A stretch of 64,000 bases of DNA from an uncultured bacterium (GCA_937996235.1 CALKVK010000023.1:124001-188000), one strand, 5' to 3'. Positions 31,887-40,641 are shown, counted from the first letter of the stretch. The notes: generated from the letters alone by a model not told the origin. Numbers and translations are program-made.

Positions 31887-33884
31887 ATGCCCGGACGCGG
31901 CAGCCCGCGCGCGCGCCTCGTCGGCCCGGCGGCCGCACTCCTCGCCGCGCTGACGCTCGCCGTCGCCGCCGGGCGGGCCCGCTCCGCCGACGACGACCCG
32001 GCCGCTCTGCGCGGGCGCTTCGACACGGCCCTCGCGTCCGGCGCCGCCGCCGAGGCGCAGTCCGCCGGCAAGCGGCTGCTCGCGGAGATCCCCGAGGATC
32101 CGCTCTGCCTCTACGTGCTGCGCGCCTACCTGGAGCGCGGCTGGAAGTGGCCGCGGCTCCGGACCAGCTTCGCGACGCTGCGGCGCTGGGAGCAGGACCT
32201 GGTCGACACCGCGAAGGAGCCGGACCTGCGGCTCGCGCTCCTCGACGCGCTCGAGGACCTCTACCCGAAGGAGGACGCCGTCCGGGACGGCGGCACGCTC
32301 TACGAGCGCGCGTGGACGCAGCTGCAGGCGGGGCGCTGCGACGAGGCGGAGCGGCTCGCACGCGACTACGTGCGGCGCTTCCGGGACGGCGACAACGCGG
32401 ACAAGATCCGCGTGGTCGTGCTCGCCCCGGCGCTGCTCGGGAAGGACCCGCCCGACCGCCGCGGGGCGCGGAAGGTGCTCGAGGACGTCGCCGACGACGA
32501 GCGCTCGCGCTACCGCGGCCGCGCGCTGCGCGTGCTCGACGAGCTCGCCGGCGGCGCGGCGTGGATCGACGTCGCCGACGGCTGCCCGCGACCGGACGGC
32601 ATCGGCCGCGTCGTCCTCCTGACCGACCTGCCCGCCGACGACGCGCTCTACACCGCGCTCGGCGCGTGGCGCGACGCGCGCGGCGCCGAGGTCGTGCGCT
32701 TCCGCTCCGGGAAGGTGCAGGACGCGGCCGCGGCGCTGCGGCGGCTCGGGCCGGAGTTCGTCGCGATCGCGACGCGCGCGGCACAGCTCGACACGAACTT
32801 CCACTGGGACGTCGTCGAGCTCTGCCGCGACCTCGACGGCGACCCGCTGCCCGACTTCCACTTCGGGTATCTCGTCGCGCGCGACGCCGCCGACCTGCGC
32901 GCTCTCGCCGAGCGCACGGCCACGGCGCGGCCGCGCGCCGACGCGCGCCTCGCGACCGTCGGCGTCCCGAAGGACGCGGCCGCCGTCGCCCCGTTCGACG
33001 CGGTGCTGCACTACGGTCACGGGCTCCCGACGGGGCTCGGCGGCGGGCTCGACGCACCCGACCTCGAGCAGGGATCGCTGCCCCGCGCCCCGCTCGTGGT
33101 CTCCGGCGCCTGCTACACGGCCGCCGTCGGGCGGAGTTGGCACCCGTGCACGACGCTGCCGTCGTTCTGCCGCGCGGTCGAGATCGCGCCGGACCAGTCG
33201 CTCGCGCTCGCCTGGCTGCACGCGGGCGCACTCGGTGTCGTCGGCGCGACCGAGGCCGATCGCGGCGAGATGGCCGGCGCCGAGTGGGCGTACCTGCGCG
33301 CCACCGCGTGCCGCCTCGGCGAGCTGCCGACGCTCGACTACCGCCTCGCGTTCACGAGCCTGCCGGAGGAGTGGGAGGGCATGCCACGGCAGCGCGCCGG
33401 CGACACGCGCAGTCTCGCGCTCTACGACGTGATGCTGCGCGGTCAGCTCTCCCGCTGCCTCGTCGGGGACCCGACGGTCCGGCTCCTCGACGCGCCGCTC
33501 GACGCCGACCCGCTGCCGGCGACGGTCACGTACGACGACGCGGGGCGCGTCGTCGTCGAGGTGCACGCGGAGCCGTCGGCGCGCGGCGGCGAGGCGCAGT
33601 TCCTGACGCTCAACACGCTCACGCGCGGCGGACTGCGGGGCAATGCGTTCTCCGAGCGCCGCCTCTTCGCGCGCGTCGAGCTGCCGGCGGACCTCGCGGC
33701 TCGGCTGGGCGTGCCGGAGGTGAGCGTCACGCGCGGCGACGCGGAGATCCCGCGGCTGCGGACGGGCGTGCGCCACGAGGTCTGGGGCGGGCGACGCTAC
33801 GTGTGCGTGCAGGTGGAGTCGGCCGACGCGGCGCTCGTCGCACCGGGCGCATCCGCGCGCTTCACGTTCCCGGTCGGGCGCTGA
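31887..33884 (+). CDS. Exported gingipain-like (clan CD, C25-type) protein
   Basis: The 665-residue protein has a signal peptide (about 1-33) and a helical TPR-like region (about 40-225). It then has a Rossmann-like block that resembles the gingipain/caspase fold. DLDGDPLPDFHFGYLVAR (about 315-332) matches the family's calcium-rich D-x-x-GD-x-x-PD-x-x-x-G stretch. YGHG (H378) and SGACYTA (C409) give the His/Cys dyad. A C-terminal beta domain (about 500-665) looks Ig-like. C25 enzymes cut after Arg or Lys or sort cell-surface proteins; specificity here is unknown. The start is ATG 31887, close after a -10-like box. Confidence 0.78.
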   Translation: MPGRGSPRARLVGPAAALLAALTLAVAAGRARSADDDPAALRGRFDTALASGAAAEAQSAGKRLLAEIPEDPLCLYVLRAYLERGWKWPRLRTSFATLRRWEQDLVDTAKEPDLRLALLDALEDLYPKEDAVRDGGTLYERAWTQLQAGRCDEAERLARDYVRRFRDGDNADKIRVVVLAPALLGKDPPDRRGARKVLEDVADDERSRYRGRALRVLDELAGGAAWIDVADGCPRPDGIGRVVLLTDLPADDALYTALGAWRDARGAEVVRFRSGKVQDAAAALRRLGPEFVAIATRAAQLDTNFHWDVVELCRDLDGDPLPDFHFGYLVARDAADLRALAERTATARPRADARLATVGVPKDAAAVAPFDAVLHYGHGLPTGLGGGLDAPDLEQGSLPRAPLVVSGACYTAAVGRSWHPCTTLPSFCRAVEIAPDQSLALAWLHAGALGVVGATEADRGEMAGAEWAYLRATACRLGELPTLDYRLAFTSLPEEWEGMPRQRAGDTRSLALYDVMLRGQLSRCLVGDPTVRLLDAPLDADPLPATVTYDDAGRVVVEVHAEPSARGGEAQFLTLNTLTRGGLRGNAFSERRLFARVELPADLAARLGVPEVSVTRGDAEIPRLRTGVRHEVWGGRRYVCVQVESADAALVAPGASARFTFPVGR

Positions 33885-33930
33885 GCGCCGCCGCGGACCC
33901 GCGCCTGCCGTGCGGTGGTAGAACACCCAG

Positions 33931-33993
33931 ACGGTGTCAGACACCGATCGTCGGGTCAGCCGCTACGAACGGTGTCAGACACCGTGTGTAGCG
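33931..33993. repeat. REP-like palindrome, two copies
   Basis: Copies at 33931-33951 (imperfect) and 33961-33993, both with core GGTGTCAGACACC, between the gingipain-like gene and the esterase gene. Confidence 0.88.
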
Positions 33994-34017
33994 CTTGCCG
34001 TGGGCAGCGGGGGTGTG

Positions 34018-35418
34018 ATGCGCGGCAGCAGGTGCTTGACGGCGATGCTCTCGGCCGCGCTGGTCGCGCTCTCCGCGGCGGCGGCGCGGTCCGGCGGCGA
34101 CCCGTCTCCGCCGCCCGCGCCCGACCCCTCCGCCGGAGCGCAAGGAGCCGAGGCGGACGAGGGCTCGGCGCTGCGCGACGCCGAGCTGCGCCGCCTGCTG
34201 TGGGCCGCCGTCGACGCGCCCGCCGACGGCTTCGACGACGCACTCGCCGAGCTGCGCGGCTTCCCGGGGCTGACGTGGCAGGAGGCCGTGTCGATCCTCG
34301 CCGCGGGGCGCGACTACGCCGCCGTGCCGCGGCCCGCGCCGGTCCTCGAGGACGCCGAGCGGCACGCCGACGTCATGCGCGCGACGCCGTGGGTGGACGG
34401 CGAGGTGCACGTCTTCGACCTCGGCGCGACGCCGGAGGCCTGGTACTTCCTGCGTCTCCCGGCCGGGTACGACGGCTCGCAGCCCGTGCCCGTGCTCTTC
34501 GATCTCGGCGGCACCGCGAGCGACGCGACCGTCCCCGACGACTTCGCGGTCGTGCGCCTCTCGGACCTGCTCTTCTTCTCCGACCACCTCGGCGGCCACC
34601 CGCTCAGCCTGACGGCCGGGGCGGCGTCGCAGACGGCGGTGCTGTCGATCGTCGCGGACCTCGAGCGCCGCTTCCGCGTGGACCGCGACCGGCTGTTCGT
34701 CTCCGGCTTCAGCCGCGGCGGCAACGCCGCGCTCTACTTCGGCGTCCACTGGCCCGAGCTGTGGGCGGGCGTCGTCACGGCGAGCGGCTACTACCCGGTC
34801 GAGGACGACACGTGGCCGAACCTGGGGCACGTCGCCGTGCTCGCGGTCCGCGGCAGCGACCCGGGCCACAAGGGCGCGAACGACTTCACCGGCGCGCTCG
34901 CGCGCAAGCTGCGCGCCGCGGGCGTGGACGACGTCAGCGAGCTGCGCTCCGACACACGCGCGATCGACGTGCTGCCGGGTGCGCTGCAGGAGTGGCTCGC
35001 CGCGCGCCGCCGCGATCCGCTGCCGAAGGACGTGCGCTTCCTGCAGCGCGACCCGCGGCACCGCGGCGCGTACTGGGTGGAGGCGCTCGAGCCGAAGGAC
35101 GCGGGCGGCACGCGGCCGGTCGTCATCGGCCGCCCGGGCGACACGACCGCGGAGACGTTCCCGGTGTGGCGGAAGCCGGCGTCGGTGCGCGTCGAGGTCA
35201 CGGGGCCGAACGCGCTGCGCGTCACGGGTCGGAACCTCGCGCGCGTGCGCCTGCTGCTCTCGCCGGAGCTGTTCGACCTGACGCAGCCGATCACCGTGCG
35301 CGGCGCGCGGCCCGCGCGCGTGACGCCCGCGCCGTCGGTCGCGACGCTCCTGCGCACCTTCCGCCGCGACCGCGACGCGCGGCGCCTGTTCCCCGCCGAG
35401 GTCGAGCTCGAACTCTGA
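34018..35418 (+). CDS. Exported alpha/beta-hydrolase (PHB-depolymerase/esterase-like)
   Basis: The 466-residue protein has a signal peptide (about 1-24) and a Pro-rich linker, then an alpha/beta-hydrolase core. The core contains FLRLPAGYDGSQPVPVLFDLGG (first strands, about 145-165, and oxyanion turn) and the nucleophile elbow GFSRGG (S232). A likely His lies in RGSDPGHKGAND near residue 285. The closest overall layout is the LpqC/PHB-depolymerase-type esterases. The last 110 residues form an extra beta domain. ATG 34018 is preferred over the frame's upstream ATG at 33934, because that one lies inside a REP palindrome and would precede the signal peptide by 28 residues. Confidence 0.82.
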   Translation: MRGSRCLTAMLSAALVALSAAAARSGGDPSPPPAPDPSAGAQGAEADEGSALRDAELRRLLWAAVDAPADGFDDALAELRGFPGLTWQEAVSILAAGRDYAAVPRPAPVLEDAERHADVMRATPWVDGEVHVFDLGATPEAWYFLRLPAGYDGSQPVPVLFDLGGTASDATVPDDFAVVRLSDLLFFSDHLGGHPLSLTAGAASQTAVLSIVADLERRFRVDRDRLFVSGFSRGGNAALYFGVHWPELWAGVVTASGYYPVEDDTWPNLGHVAVLAVRGSDPGHKGANDFTGALARKLRAAGVDDVSELRSDTRAIDVLPGALQEWLAARRRDPLPKDVRFLQRDPRHRGAYWVEALEPKDAGGTRPVVIGRPGDTTAETFPVWRKPASVRVEVTGPNALRVTGRNLARVRLLLSPELFDLTQPITVRGARPARVTPAPSVATLLRTFRRDRDARRLFPAEVELEL

Positions 35419-35419
35419 A

Positions 35420-35462
35420 CGAGCCGCTACGAACGGTGTCTGACACCGTTCGTAGCGGCTCG
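35420..35462. terminator. 43-bp perfect REP palindrome after the esterase gene
   Basis: Two perfect 21-nt arms (35420-35440 and 35442-35462) flank a single T, with core GGTGTC-T-GACACC. It starts 2 bp after the esterase stop and ends 6 bp before the stop of the convergent gene. Position suggests bidirectional termination. Confidence 0.7.
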
Positions 35463-35467
35463 ACGCG

Positions 35468-35959
35468 TCAGAGCGCCCGGCGCGCGCGCCGCGCGGCGAG
35501 CACCGCGAGGCCGAGCGCGCCCGCAGCCACGCAGCCGAGGTGCAGCGCGCGGAGCGAGACGACGCGCAGCAGCGGGTTCGCGTCGGAAAACGGCGCGAAC
35601 GGGCGCACGTCGCCGTGCATGAGCGCGTCGAGCACGACGTGCGACGACGTCCCGAGCACGGCACCGACGACGACCGGCGCGACGGCGAGGTCGCGCCACC
35701 CGAGCACGTTCGGGAGCCGCAGCCGCGGCGCCGCCGCCCGCGCGGCGAGGAACAGCGCGACCGTCCCCGCCGCCACGACCGTGGCACCGACGAACGTGTG
35801 GCAGAAGCGGTGCAGCGGCGACTCCCCGCGCAGCATGAACACGAGCGGCTCGACGTCGGTCAGGACGTTGGCGACGCAGAACGCGAGGAACGACACGCGC
35901 CGCGGCGCGGCGGAATGGAGCAGCGCGCCGGGACCGAAGTGGAACGGGGTGACGGGCAC
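35468..35959 (-). CDS. Membrane protein, DUF4184/YdjM-like metal-dependent hydrolase type
   Basis: The 163-residue protein starts MPVTPFHFGPGALLHSA with three or four helices. It keeps the family's pattern of His/Asp at helix ends: TPFHFG, ANVLTDVEPLV, HRFCHTFVG and SSHVVLDALMHGD. These residues would line a metal site in the membrane, as proposed for the LexA-binding/YdjM-like group. No reaction is proven for the family. GTG 35959 is used as start; no clear ribosome site is seen. Confidence 0.75.
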   Translation of the reverse strand: MPVTPFHFGPGALLHSAAPRRVSFLAFCVANVLTDVEPLVFMLRGESPLHRFCHTFVGATVVAAGTVALFLAARAAAPRLRLPNVLGWRDLAVAPVVVGAVLGTSSHVVLDALMHGDVRPFAPFSDANPLLRVVSLRALHLGCVAAGALGLAVLAARRARRAL

Positions 35960-35981
35960 GGGAGGCGCGCGGTCGGCCCGG

Positions 35982-36233
35982 CTACATGGCGGACATCGCG
36001 ATCACGATCGCGATCACCAGCGCGAGCGAGACGGCCGTGTACACGAGGATGCCCCCGGTGTTGGAGCGCCCGGTCTTTCCGTTGTACGCCGTCCCGCATC
36101 CTCCGCACTTGACGTGCGTCAGCATCGCCGGCCCGAGCATCCCGCCCCACAACGTGAACGAGACCTTCTGGGCCTTCTCCGCCCGGCAACTGGGGCACGG
36201 CTTGTACGTCGGAGCACGTTTGCGCGTGGCCAT
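35982..36233 (-). CDS. Small zinc-ribbon membrane protein
   Basis: The 83-residue protein has a zinc-ribbon of two cysteine pairs (CPSCR near 13-16 and CGGCG near 43-46) spaced by 26 residues. One C-terminal membrane helix follows (about 61-81, VYTAVSLALVIAIVIAM). The start ATG 36231-36233 is preceded 8 nt upstream by GGGGAGGGA. Such fused ribbon-plus-helix proteins are common in planctomycetes and have no assigned role. Confidence 0.82.
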   Translation of the reverse strand: MATRKRAPTYKPCPSCRAEKAQKVSFTLWGGMLGPAMLTHVKCGGCGTAYNGKTGRSNTGGILVYTAVSLALVIAIVIAMSAM

Positions 36234-36329
36234 CGATGAGTCCCTCCCCTGAGCGTCGCTGCTACGTTCGCAGGCGCCAGGCGACGCCGCAACTGCGCAG
36301 ATGCCGCGAGCGCCGCCGGGGTGCCCCGC

Positions 36330-36584
36330 TCAGGCCGCTTCGCGCGTGCGCGGCAGTAGGTCGACGACCGTCTCCACGCGCATCGTCAGCAGCAGACCGA
36401 CGCCGATCCGACTCAGCAGACCGACGACCTCCGCCCGCATGCCCCCGCCGATCACGTCCGCGAGACCGACGTTCGGCAGCGTGAGCATCGTCAACGCGGT
36501 CATGACAAGTCCCAGCACGCCTTCGATCAGCAGCCAGAGCCCGAGCAGTTTCACGCCCGCCGTCAGCCGATCGTCCCGAGCCAT
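36330..36584 (-). CDS. Small two-helix membrane protein
   Basis: The 84-residue protein has predicted helices near residues 10-32 and 44-66 and an Arg-containing tail. No family is recognised. The start ATG 36584 follows a strong GAGGAGGGGG ribosome site. A -10-like TACGTT lies at 36627-36632 on the minus strand, giving a leader of about 35 nt. Confidence 0.75.
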   Translation of the reverse strand: MARDDRLTAGVKLLGLWLLIEGVLGLVMTALTMLTLPNVGLADVIGGGMRAEVVGLLSRIGVGLLLTMRVETVVDLLPRTREAA

Positions 36585-36683
36585 GTCCCCCTCCTCGTGC
36601 CGTCCCTGCGCCCACGGCGCGCCCCCAACGTAGCAGGAGGGGACCGATCCCGTCCCCTCCGGCGACGACTCCGGGTCACTGTT

Positions 36684-36810
36684 CCAGGACCGTCCCCATC
36701 GCAACGAGCCGTCACGCATCGAGCCCACACGAGGACCGTCCCCTTCGCAACGAGCCGTCGCATCTCGAGCCTGCGCGAGGACCGTCCCCTTCGGAAGGAG
36801 CCGCACGCGC
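36684..36810. repeat. 46-bp tandem repeat, three units (second array)
   Basis: Units start at 36684, 36730 and 36776, exactly 46 bp apart, with the same sequence as the array at 28951-29075. It sits between the divergent small membrane protein and glycosyltransferase genes. The rest of 36585-37080 holds only the dispersed repeat and the promoter described separately. Confidence 0.88.
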
Positions 36811-36904
36811 GCGCGCGCCGCACCGGCACCCCGACGCGACGCGTGCTCCGCACCGGAATCGGTGCAACGCCGCGTGCCCCGCACGCGGCGGACCCGATGG
36901 CGCG

Positions 36905-37052
36905 CGCGTGCTCCGCACGCGCCAGTGCCATCGGGATGGTGCTCGCGGACAGTGCGGCCGAGGGGGTGGACGTCGCCGACGTACGCCCTCGCACGTCCGC
37001 GTGCACCCCACTGGAAACGCGGGCGCGACGCGTGCTCCGCACGCGGCGTGCC
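36905..37052. repeat. ~150-bp dispersed repeat, copy E
   Basis: Isolated copy of the hairpin-bounded repeat, 15 kb from the others. It belongs to the copy B subtype (GACGTACGCCCTCGCACG). Hairpins CGTGC-TCC-GCACG lie near its left end (36907-36919) and at 37031-37043. It ends about 30 bp before the start of the glycosyltransferase gene. Confidence 0.85.
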
Positions 37053-37065
37053 CGCCCTCCCGGCA

Positions 37066-37071
37066 TACCAT
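37066..37071 (+). promoter_or_regulatory. -10-like TACCAT before the glycosyltransferase operon
   Basis: Ends 9 nt before ATG 37081 with no Shine-Dalgarno between; a leaderless or near-leaderless start. Confidence 0.4.
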
Positions 37072-37080
37072 CCGCACCCG

Positions 37081-38463
37081 ATGCACGTCGAGTCGGCCCG
37101 CGTCCTCGTCCCCGCCGCCACGGGGCTCGCCCTGCGCAACGTGTTGCGCACGGACCTGCCGCTCGAGCTCGGGCGCCGCGGGCTCGAGCCGGTGTTCCTG
37201 GTGCCGGGGGCGCTCGCCGCGCGGCTGCGCGAGGAGGACCTGCGCGCGCCCGGCGTCGTGGACGTGCTGCCCGAGGCGCGGCACCACGCGGGCGAGGTGG
37301 CGCTGCGCGATCTCGCATTCTCGGTCGTGCAGCGGCGCCACGCGCTCGCGACGATCGAGATCCGCCGACAGCTCGCCGCCCGCGGCCGCCCGCGGCGCCC
37401 GCTGAAGGAGCGCGTCGCGCCGCTGCTCGGTTCGTCGTGGACGCTCTACCACGTCGTCGACGGCGTGCGCCGGACGCTCTACCGCGCGCCCGAGATGCAG
37501 GCCGTGCTCGACCGCTGCCGCCCCGCCGCGGTCTTCGCGAACAACGTGTTCCACCCGGCCGAGGCGGCGCTGCTGCGGCGCGCGCAGCGCGCGCACGTCC
37601 CCACGGTCGGCATGGTGCACTCGTGGGACAACCCGTCGAACAAGGGGCAGCTCCCCGCGCGGCCCGACCGACTGCTCGTCTGGGGCGACGTCATGCGCGC
37701 CGAGATGCGCGACTACTTCCGCTTCCCCGACGCGCGCATCGAGTGCGTCGGCACGCCGCAGTTCGACGTGTACGCGCGGCCGCTCGCGACGACGCGCGCC
37801 GACCTGCTCGCGCACTACGGCTTCGCGCCCGGCACGCGCCTCGTGCTGTACGCGACCGGTTCGCCGGGGCACTGCCCGTGGGAGCCCGACTACGCGCGGC
37901 GCCTGCTCGCGCTCGTGCGCTCGGAGCACGGCCGCGGGCCGCTCGGGCTCGTCGTGCGGCTGCACCCGCGCGACCGCGCCGAGCGCTACGCGCACCTCGC
38001 CTCCGCGGCCGAGCTGCGTCTCGAGACGGCGGGCCGCGCGGACGACGAGATGGACGACCGCTTCAACCCGACGGCCGACGACCACGCGCACTTCGCCGCG
38101 CTGATCCGCCACGCCGACGTCGTCGTGAACCTCGCCTCGACCGTCGCCCTCGACGCCGCCGCGAACGACCGACCGATCGTGCACGTGCGCTACGACGTCG
38201 AGCCGGGGCGCGCGTACCTCGACTCGGTCGAGCGGCTCTTCGACTACACGCACACCGCGCGGCTCCTCGCGTGCGGCGCGAGCGAGGTCGCGCGCTCGCC
38301 CGAGGAACTCGACGCGGCCGTGCTGCGCTGCCTCGACGACCCCGCGCGGCACCACGCGGCGCGCCGCGCGCTCGCCGCGCAGGAGGGCTTCGACGGCACG
38401 GGCCGGAGCGCCGAACGCATCGCGGACGTCGTGGCGCGCGTGGCACGGCGCAGCGCGGGATGA
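37081..38463 (+). CDS. GT-B glycosyltransferase-like / CDP-glycerol glycerophosphotransferase-like protein
   Basis: The 460-residue protein has the two Rossmann-like halves of a GT-B fold. The N-terminal half (about 1-190) shows HSWDNPSNKG, and PDRLLVWG marks the linker. The C-terminal half (about 240-420) has YATGSPGHCPWEPDY, VRLHPRDRAERYAHL, and then ADVVVNLASTVALDAAANDRPIVHV, the nucleotide-sugar/CDP binding stretch (described by its SLASTVALDA-like core). This pattern occurs in surface-polymer synthases. Substrate unknown. The next gene, an envelope GT4, overlaps it by 4 bp, so the pair likely builds a surface glycan. Confidence 0.8.
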   Translation: MHVESARVLVPAATGLALRNVLRTDLPLELGRRGLEPVFLVPGALAARLREEDLRAPGVVDVLPEARHHAGEVALRDLAFSVVQRRHALATIEIRRQLAARGRPRRPLKERVAPLLGSSWTLYHVVDGVRRTLYRAPEMQAVLDRCRPAAVFANNVFHPAEAALLRRAQRAHVPTVGMVHSWDNPSNKGQLPARPDRLLVWGDVMRAEMRDYFRFPDARIECVGTPQFDVYARPLATTRADLLAHYGFAPGTRLVLYATGSPGHCPWEPDYARRLLALVRSEHGRGPLGLVVRLHPRDRAERYAHLASAAELRLETAGRADDEMDDRFNPTADDHAHFAALIRHADVVVNLASTVALDAAANDRPIVHVRYDVEPGRAYLDSVERLFDYTHTARLLACGASEVARSPEELDAAVLRCLDDPARHHAARRALAAQEGFDGTGRSAERIADVVARVARRSAG

Positions 38464-39620
38464 GCACCGCGGCGCGCGCCGCCGTCGCGCTGGTGACGTT
38501 CGCGGACCCGGACGGCGCGGGCGGCGTGCCGCGCGCGCTGCGGCTCCTGCGCGAAGGGCTCGCCGCGCGCGGGCACGGCGTCACGCTGCACGCGCGGCCC
38601 CTCGCGGCCGGGGTGCGCAACACGCTCGTGCGGCGCGCGTGGCGCCGGCTCGACCGCTCGTCCGAGGAGGTGCGGCGCATCCGTCGCGCGCTCGCGGCGC
38701 TCGGGACGGAACTGCGCGCGCTCCCGCCCGGCGGGGTCTGCGTCGCGTTCGAGCCGTGGACGGCCGCGACCTGCGCCGCCGCGGGACGCGCAACCGTGCT
38801 GCGCGTCGCGGGGCTCGGCGCCAGCACCGACGAGTGGCTGCGCAACGGCTTCGTCGAGGAGGGCTCGCGCCACGTGCCGTGGCTGCGCGCAACGGAGCGC
38901 GCGGGTTTCGCGGGCGCGTCGCGCGTCGTCGCGCTCTCGACCGCCGGACGCGACGCGGTGCTCGGACTCGGTGCGGACCCGTCGCGCATCGTCGTCATCC
39001 CGAACGGCATCGCCGTGGCGGCGGCGCCGCCGCGCGCCGCGCGCGACGCCACGGGCGAGGTCGTCGTCGCCTGCGTCGCGAACCTGCGCGCGGTCAAGGG
39101 CGTGGACGTGCTCGCGCGGGCGCTCGCGTCGCTGCCGGATGCCCTGCGCGCGCGCGTGCGCCTCGTCCACGTCGGCGACGGCGCCGCAGCCGGCAACCCC
39201 ACGTTCGAGGCGGCGCGCGACGCGCTCGTCGCAGCCGGCGTCGCGCACACCTTCCGTGGCGCGCTGCCCCACGCGGAGGTGGAGGCGCAGCTCGCGGCGG
39301 CCGACGTCTTCGCGCTGCCGTCGCGCGTCGAGATGTTCCCGAACGCGCTCCTCGAGGCGTGCGCAGCGGCGCTCCCGTGCGTCGCGAGCGACGTCGGCGC
39401 CGTGCGCGAGATCCTCGCGCCCGCGAGCGGCACGTCGCTGGTGCCGCCCGGCGACGTTGCGGCGCTCGCCGCCGCGCTCGCGCGGCTCGTCAACGACGCG
39501 GAGCTGCGCGCGCAGCTCGGCACGGCGAACCGCGCGCACGTCGTCGCCACGTTTGCGCTGGAGCGCACGCTCGACGCGTGGTCGCGCCTCGTCGACGACG
39601 TCGCGCGCGACGCGCGCTGA
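38460..39620 (+). CDS. Glycosyltransferase family 4
   Basis: The 386-residue GT4-type protein begins with ADPDGAGGVPRALRLLREGLAARGH (Gly-rich N-domain, first 35 residues). It ends with the donor site: VVVIPNGI, CVANLRAVKGVDVLARAL, the GALPHAEVEAQLAAADVFALPSRVEMFPNALLEA motif containing the E-x7-E pair, and a C-terminal helix. GT4 enzymes transfer sugars with retention of configuration. The start ATG overlaps the upstream stop as ATGA (38460-38463). Its stop lies inside a 24-bp palindrome shared with the opposite gene. Confidence 0.92.
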   Translation: MSTAARAAVALVTFADPDGAGGVPRALRLLREGLAARGHGVTLHARPLAAGVRNTLVRRAWRRLDRSSEEVRRIRRALAALGTELRALPPGGVCVAFEPWTAATCAAAGRATVLRVAGLGASTDEWLRNGFVEEGSRHVPWLRATERAGFAGASRVVALSTAGRDAVLGLGADPSRIVVIPNGIAVAAAPPRAARDATGEVVVACVANLRAVKGVDVLARALASLPDALRARVRLVHVGDGAAAGNPTFEAARDALVAAGVAHTFRGALPHAEVEAQLAAADVFALPSRVEMFPNALLEACAAALPCVASDVGAVREILAPASGTSLVPPGDVAALAAALARLVNDAELRAQLGTANRAHVVATFALERTLDAWSRLVDDVARDAR

Positions 39621-39634
39621 GCGCTCAGCGCGCG
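39611..39634. terminator. 24-bp perfect palindrome containing both stop codons of convergent genes
   Basis: CGCGCGCTGAGC (39611-39622) and GCTCAGCGCGCG (39623-39634) are exact complements. The plus-strand TGA (39618-39620) and the minus-strand TGA (39625-39627 as TCA) sit symmetrically in the two arms. It is the same GCTCAGCGCGC core as in the array at 5280-5407. Confidence 0.75.
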
Positions 39635-40629
39635 GCTGGCCAGTCGACGAGGCGCCGCGACGCGGAGACGCGCGGGCCGGCGACCAGCTCGACGGCCTGC
39701 ACCTCGCCCGACGCCAGCACGATGCGCGCATAGGAGTCGTCGGCGAAGCGCACGACCTGCAGCGTCTCCGAGCGCTCGTCGGGCGCGCCGAGGAACGCCT
39801 CGAACACCGCCGGGTCGCGGTGCACGCGCGCGAGCGGCCAGAGCGTCTCGACGCTGCGCGGCGCGGCGAGCGCGCGGCCGTACGCCAGCAGCACGTCGTG
39901 CGCGGCGGCGCGGCGCGCGCGCTGCGCCTCGGCCTCGGCCGCGCGCGTCGCGGCGTCGGCGGCGCCGAACGACGCGCTCTGCCACGTGAGCGCGGGGCCC
40001 TCGACGAGCGCGTCGGACCGCAGCGTGACCGTGCCGTCCGGCAGCACCTCGGCCGTCACGCGCACGAGCCGCGCGCTCCCGTTCGTCTCGAGCGCGGTGA
40101 GCGCGACGTCCCAGTGCAGGAGCTGGTGCCGCGCGCTCGGCGAGAACACGGCCTCGGCCTGCGGCTCCCACCGCTCCGGCAGCTCGTCGGCGACGGTGAT
40201 GCCGAGCTCGGGGTGCGCATCGCGCGCCGTGCGCGCCGCGGCGAGCACACGCGCCGCCGCGGCGGCGTCGGGCACCACGGGCCCCGCGACGAACAGCCGC
40301 ACGGCCTCGAACGCCGCGTCGCGCGACGTCACGCGGCGCTCGGAGTCCTCGCGGGGCGGCTCGAGCAGCTTCGGCAGCGTCGCCGGCGTGAGCTGCACCT
40401 CCTCCGGGAGCGCCGCGTCCAGGCGCAGCGCGATGCGCAGGTACGGGAACGACTCGCGCAGCGAGCGCGCCCCCTCCTCGATGCGCCACGTCGGCGCGAG
40501 ACGCAGCGCGCGCACGGGCAGGTCCACGCGCCGCGGCTCGAGATCGCGCGCCGCGACGGGCGTCCGCGCGGCCGCAGCCGCGCAGAGCACCGCGACGACC
40601 ACCGCTCCGACGAGGACCGTGTTCCGCAT
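39625..40629 (-). CDS. Exported protein of unknown function
   Basis: The 334-residue protein has a signal peptide (about 1-22) and a mostly helical middle rich in Ala/Arg (about 120-250), framed by beta-type ends. It has no cysteine in the mature part, unlike the Cys-rich operon. No family is recognised. A -10-like TAGAGT (40636-40641 on the minus strand) lies only 6 nt before the ATG, suggesting a leaderless mRNA. Confidence 0.7.
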   Translation of the reverse strand: MRNTVLVGAVVVAVLCAAAAARTPVAARDLEPRRVDLPVRALRLAPTWRIEEGARSLRESFPYLRIALRLDAALPEEVQLTPATLPKLLEPPREDSERRVTSRDAAFEAVRLFVAGPVVPDAAAAARVLAAARTARDAHPELGITVADELPERWEPQAEAVFSPSARHQLLHWDVALTALETNGSARLVRVTAEVLPDGTVTLRSDALVEGPALTWQSASFGAADAATRAAEAEAQRARRAAAHDVLLAYGRALAAPRSVETLWPLARVHRDPAVFEAFLGAPDERSETLQVVRFADDSYARIVLASGEVQAVELVAGPRVSASRRLVDWPAAR

Positions 40630-40635
40630 GCGCCC

Positions 40636-40641
40636 ACTCTA
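40636..40641 (-). promoter_or_regulatory. -10-like TAGAGT of a leaderless gene
   Basis: Six nt separate it from the ATG at 40629; no Shine-Dalgarno is present. Confidence 0.4.

Noticed and set aside
33934..34017. Longer N-terminus of the esterase from ATG 33934
   Set aside because: This ATG lies inside a REP palindrome and would put 28 odd residues before a clear signal peptide.
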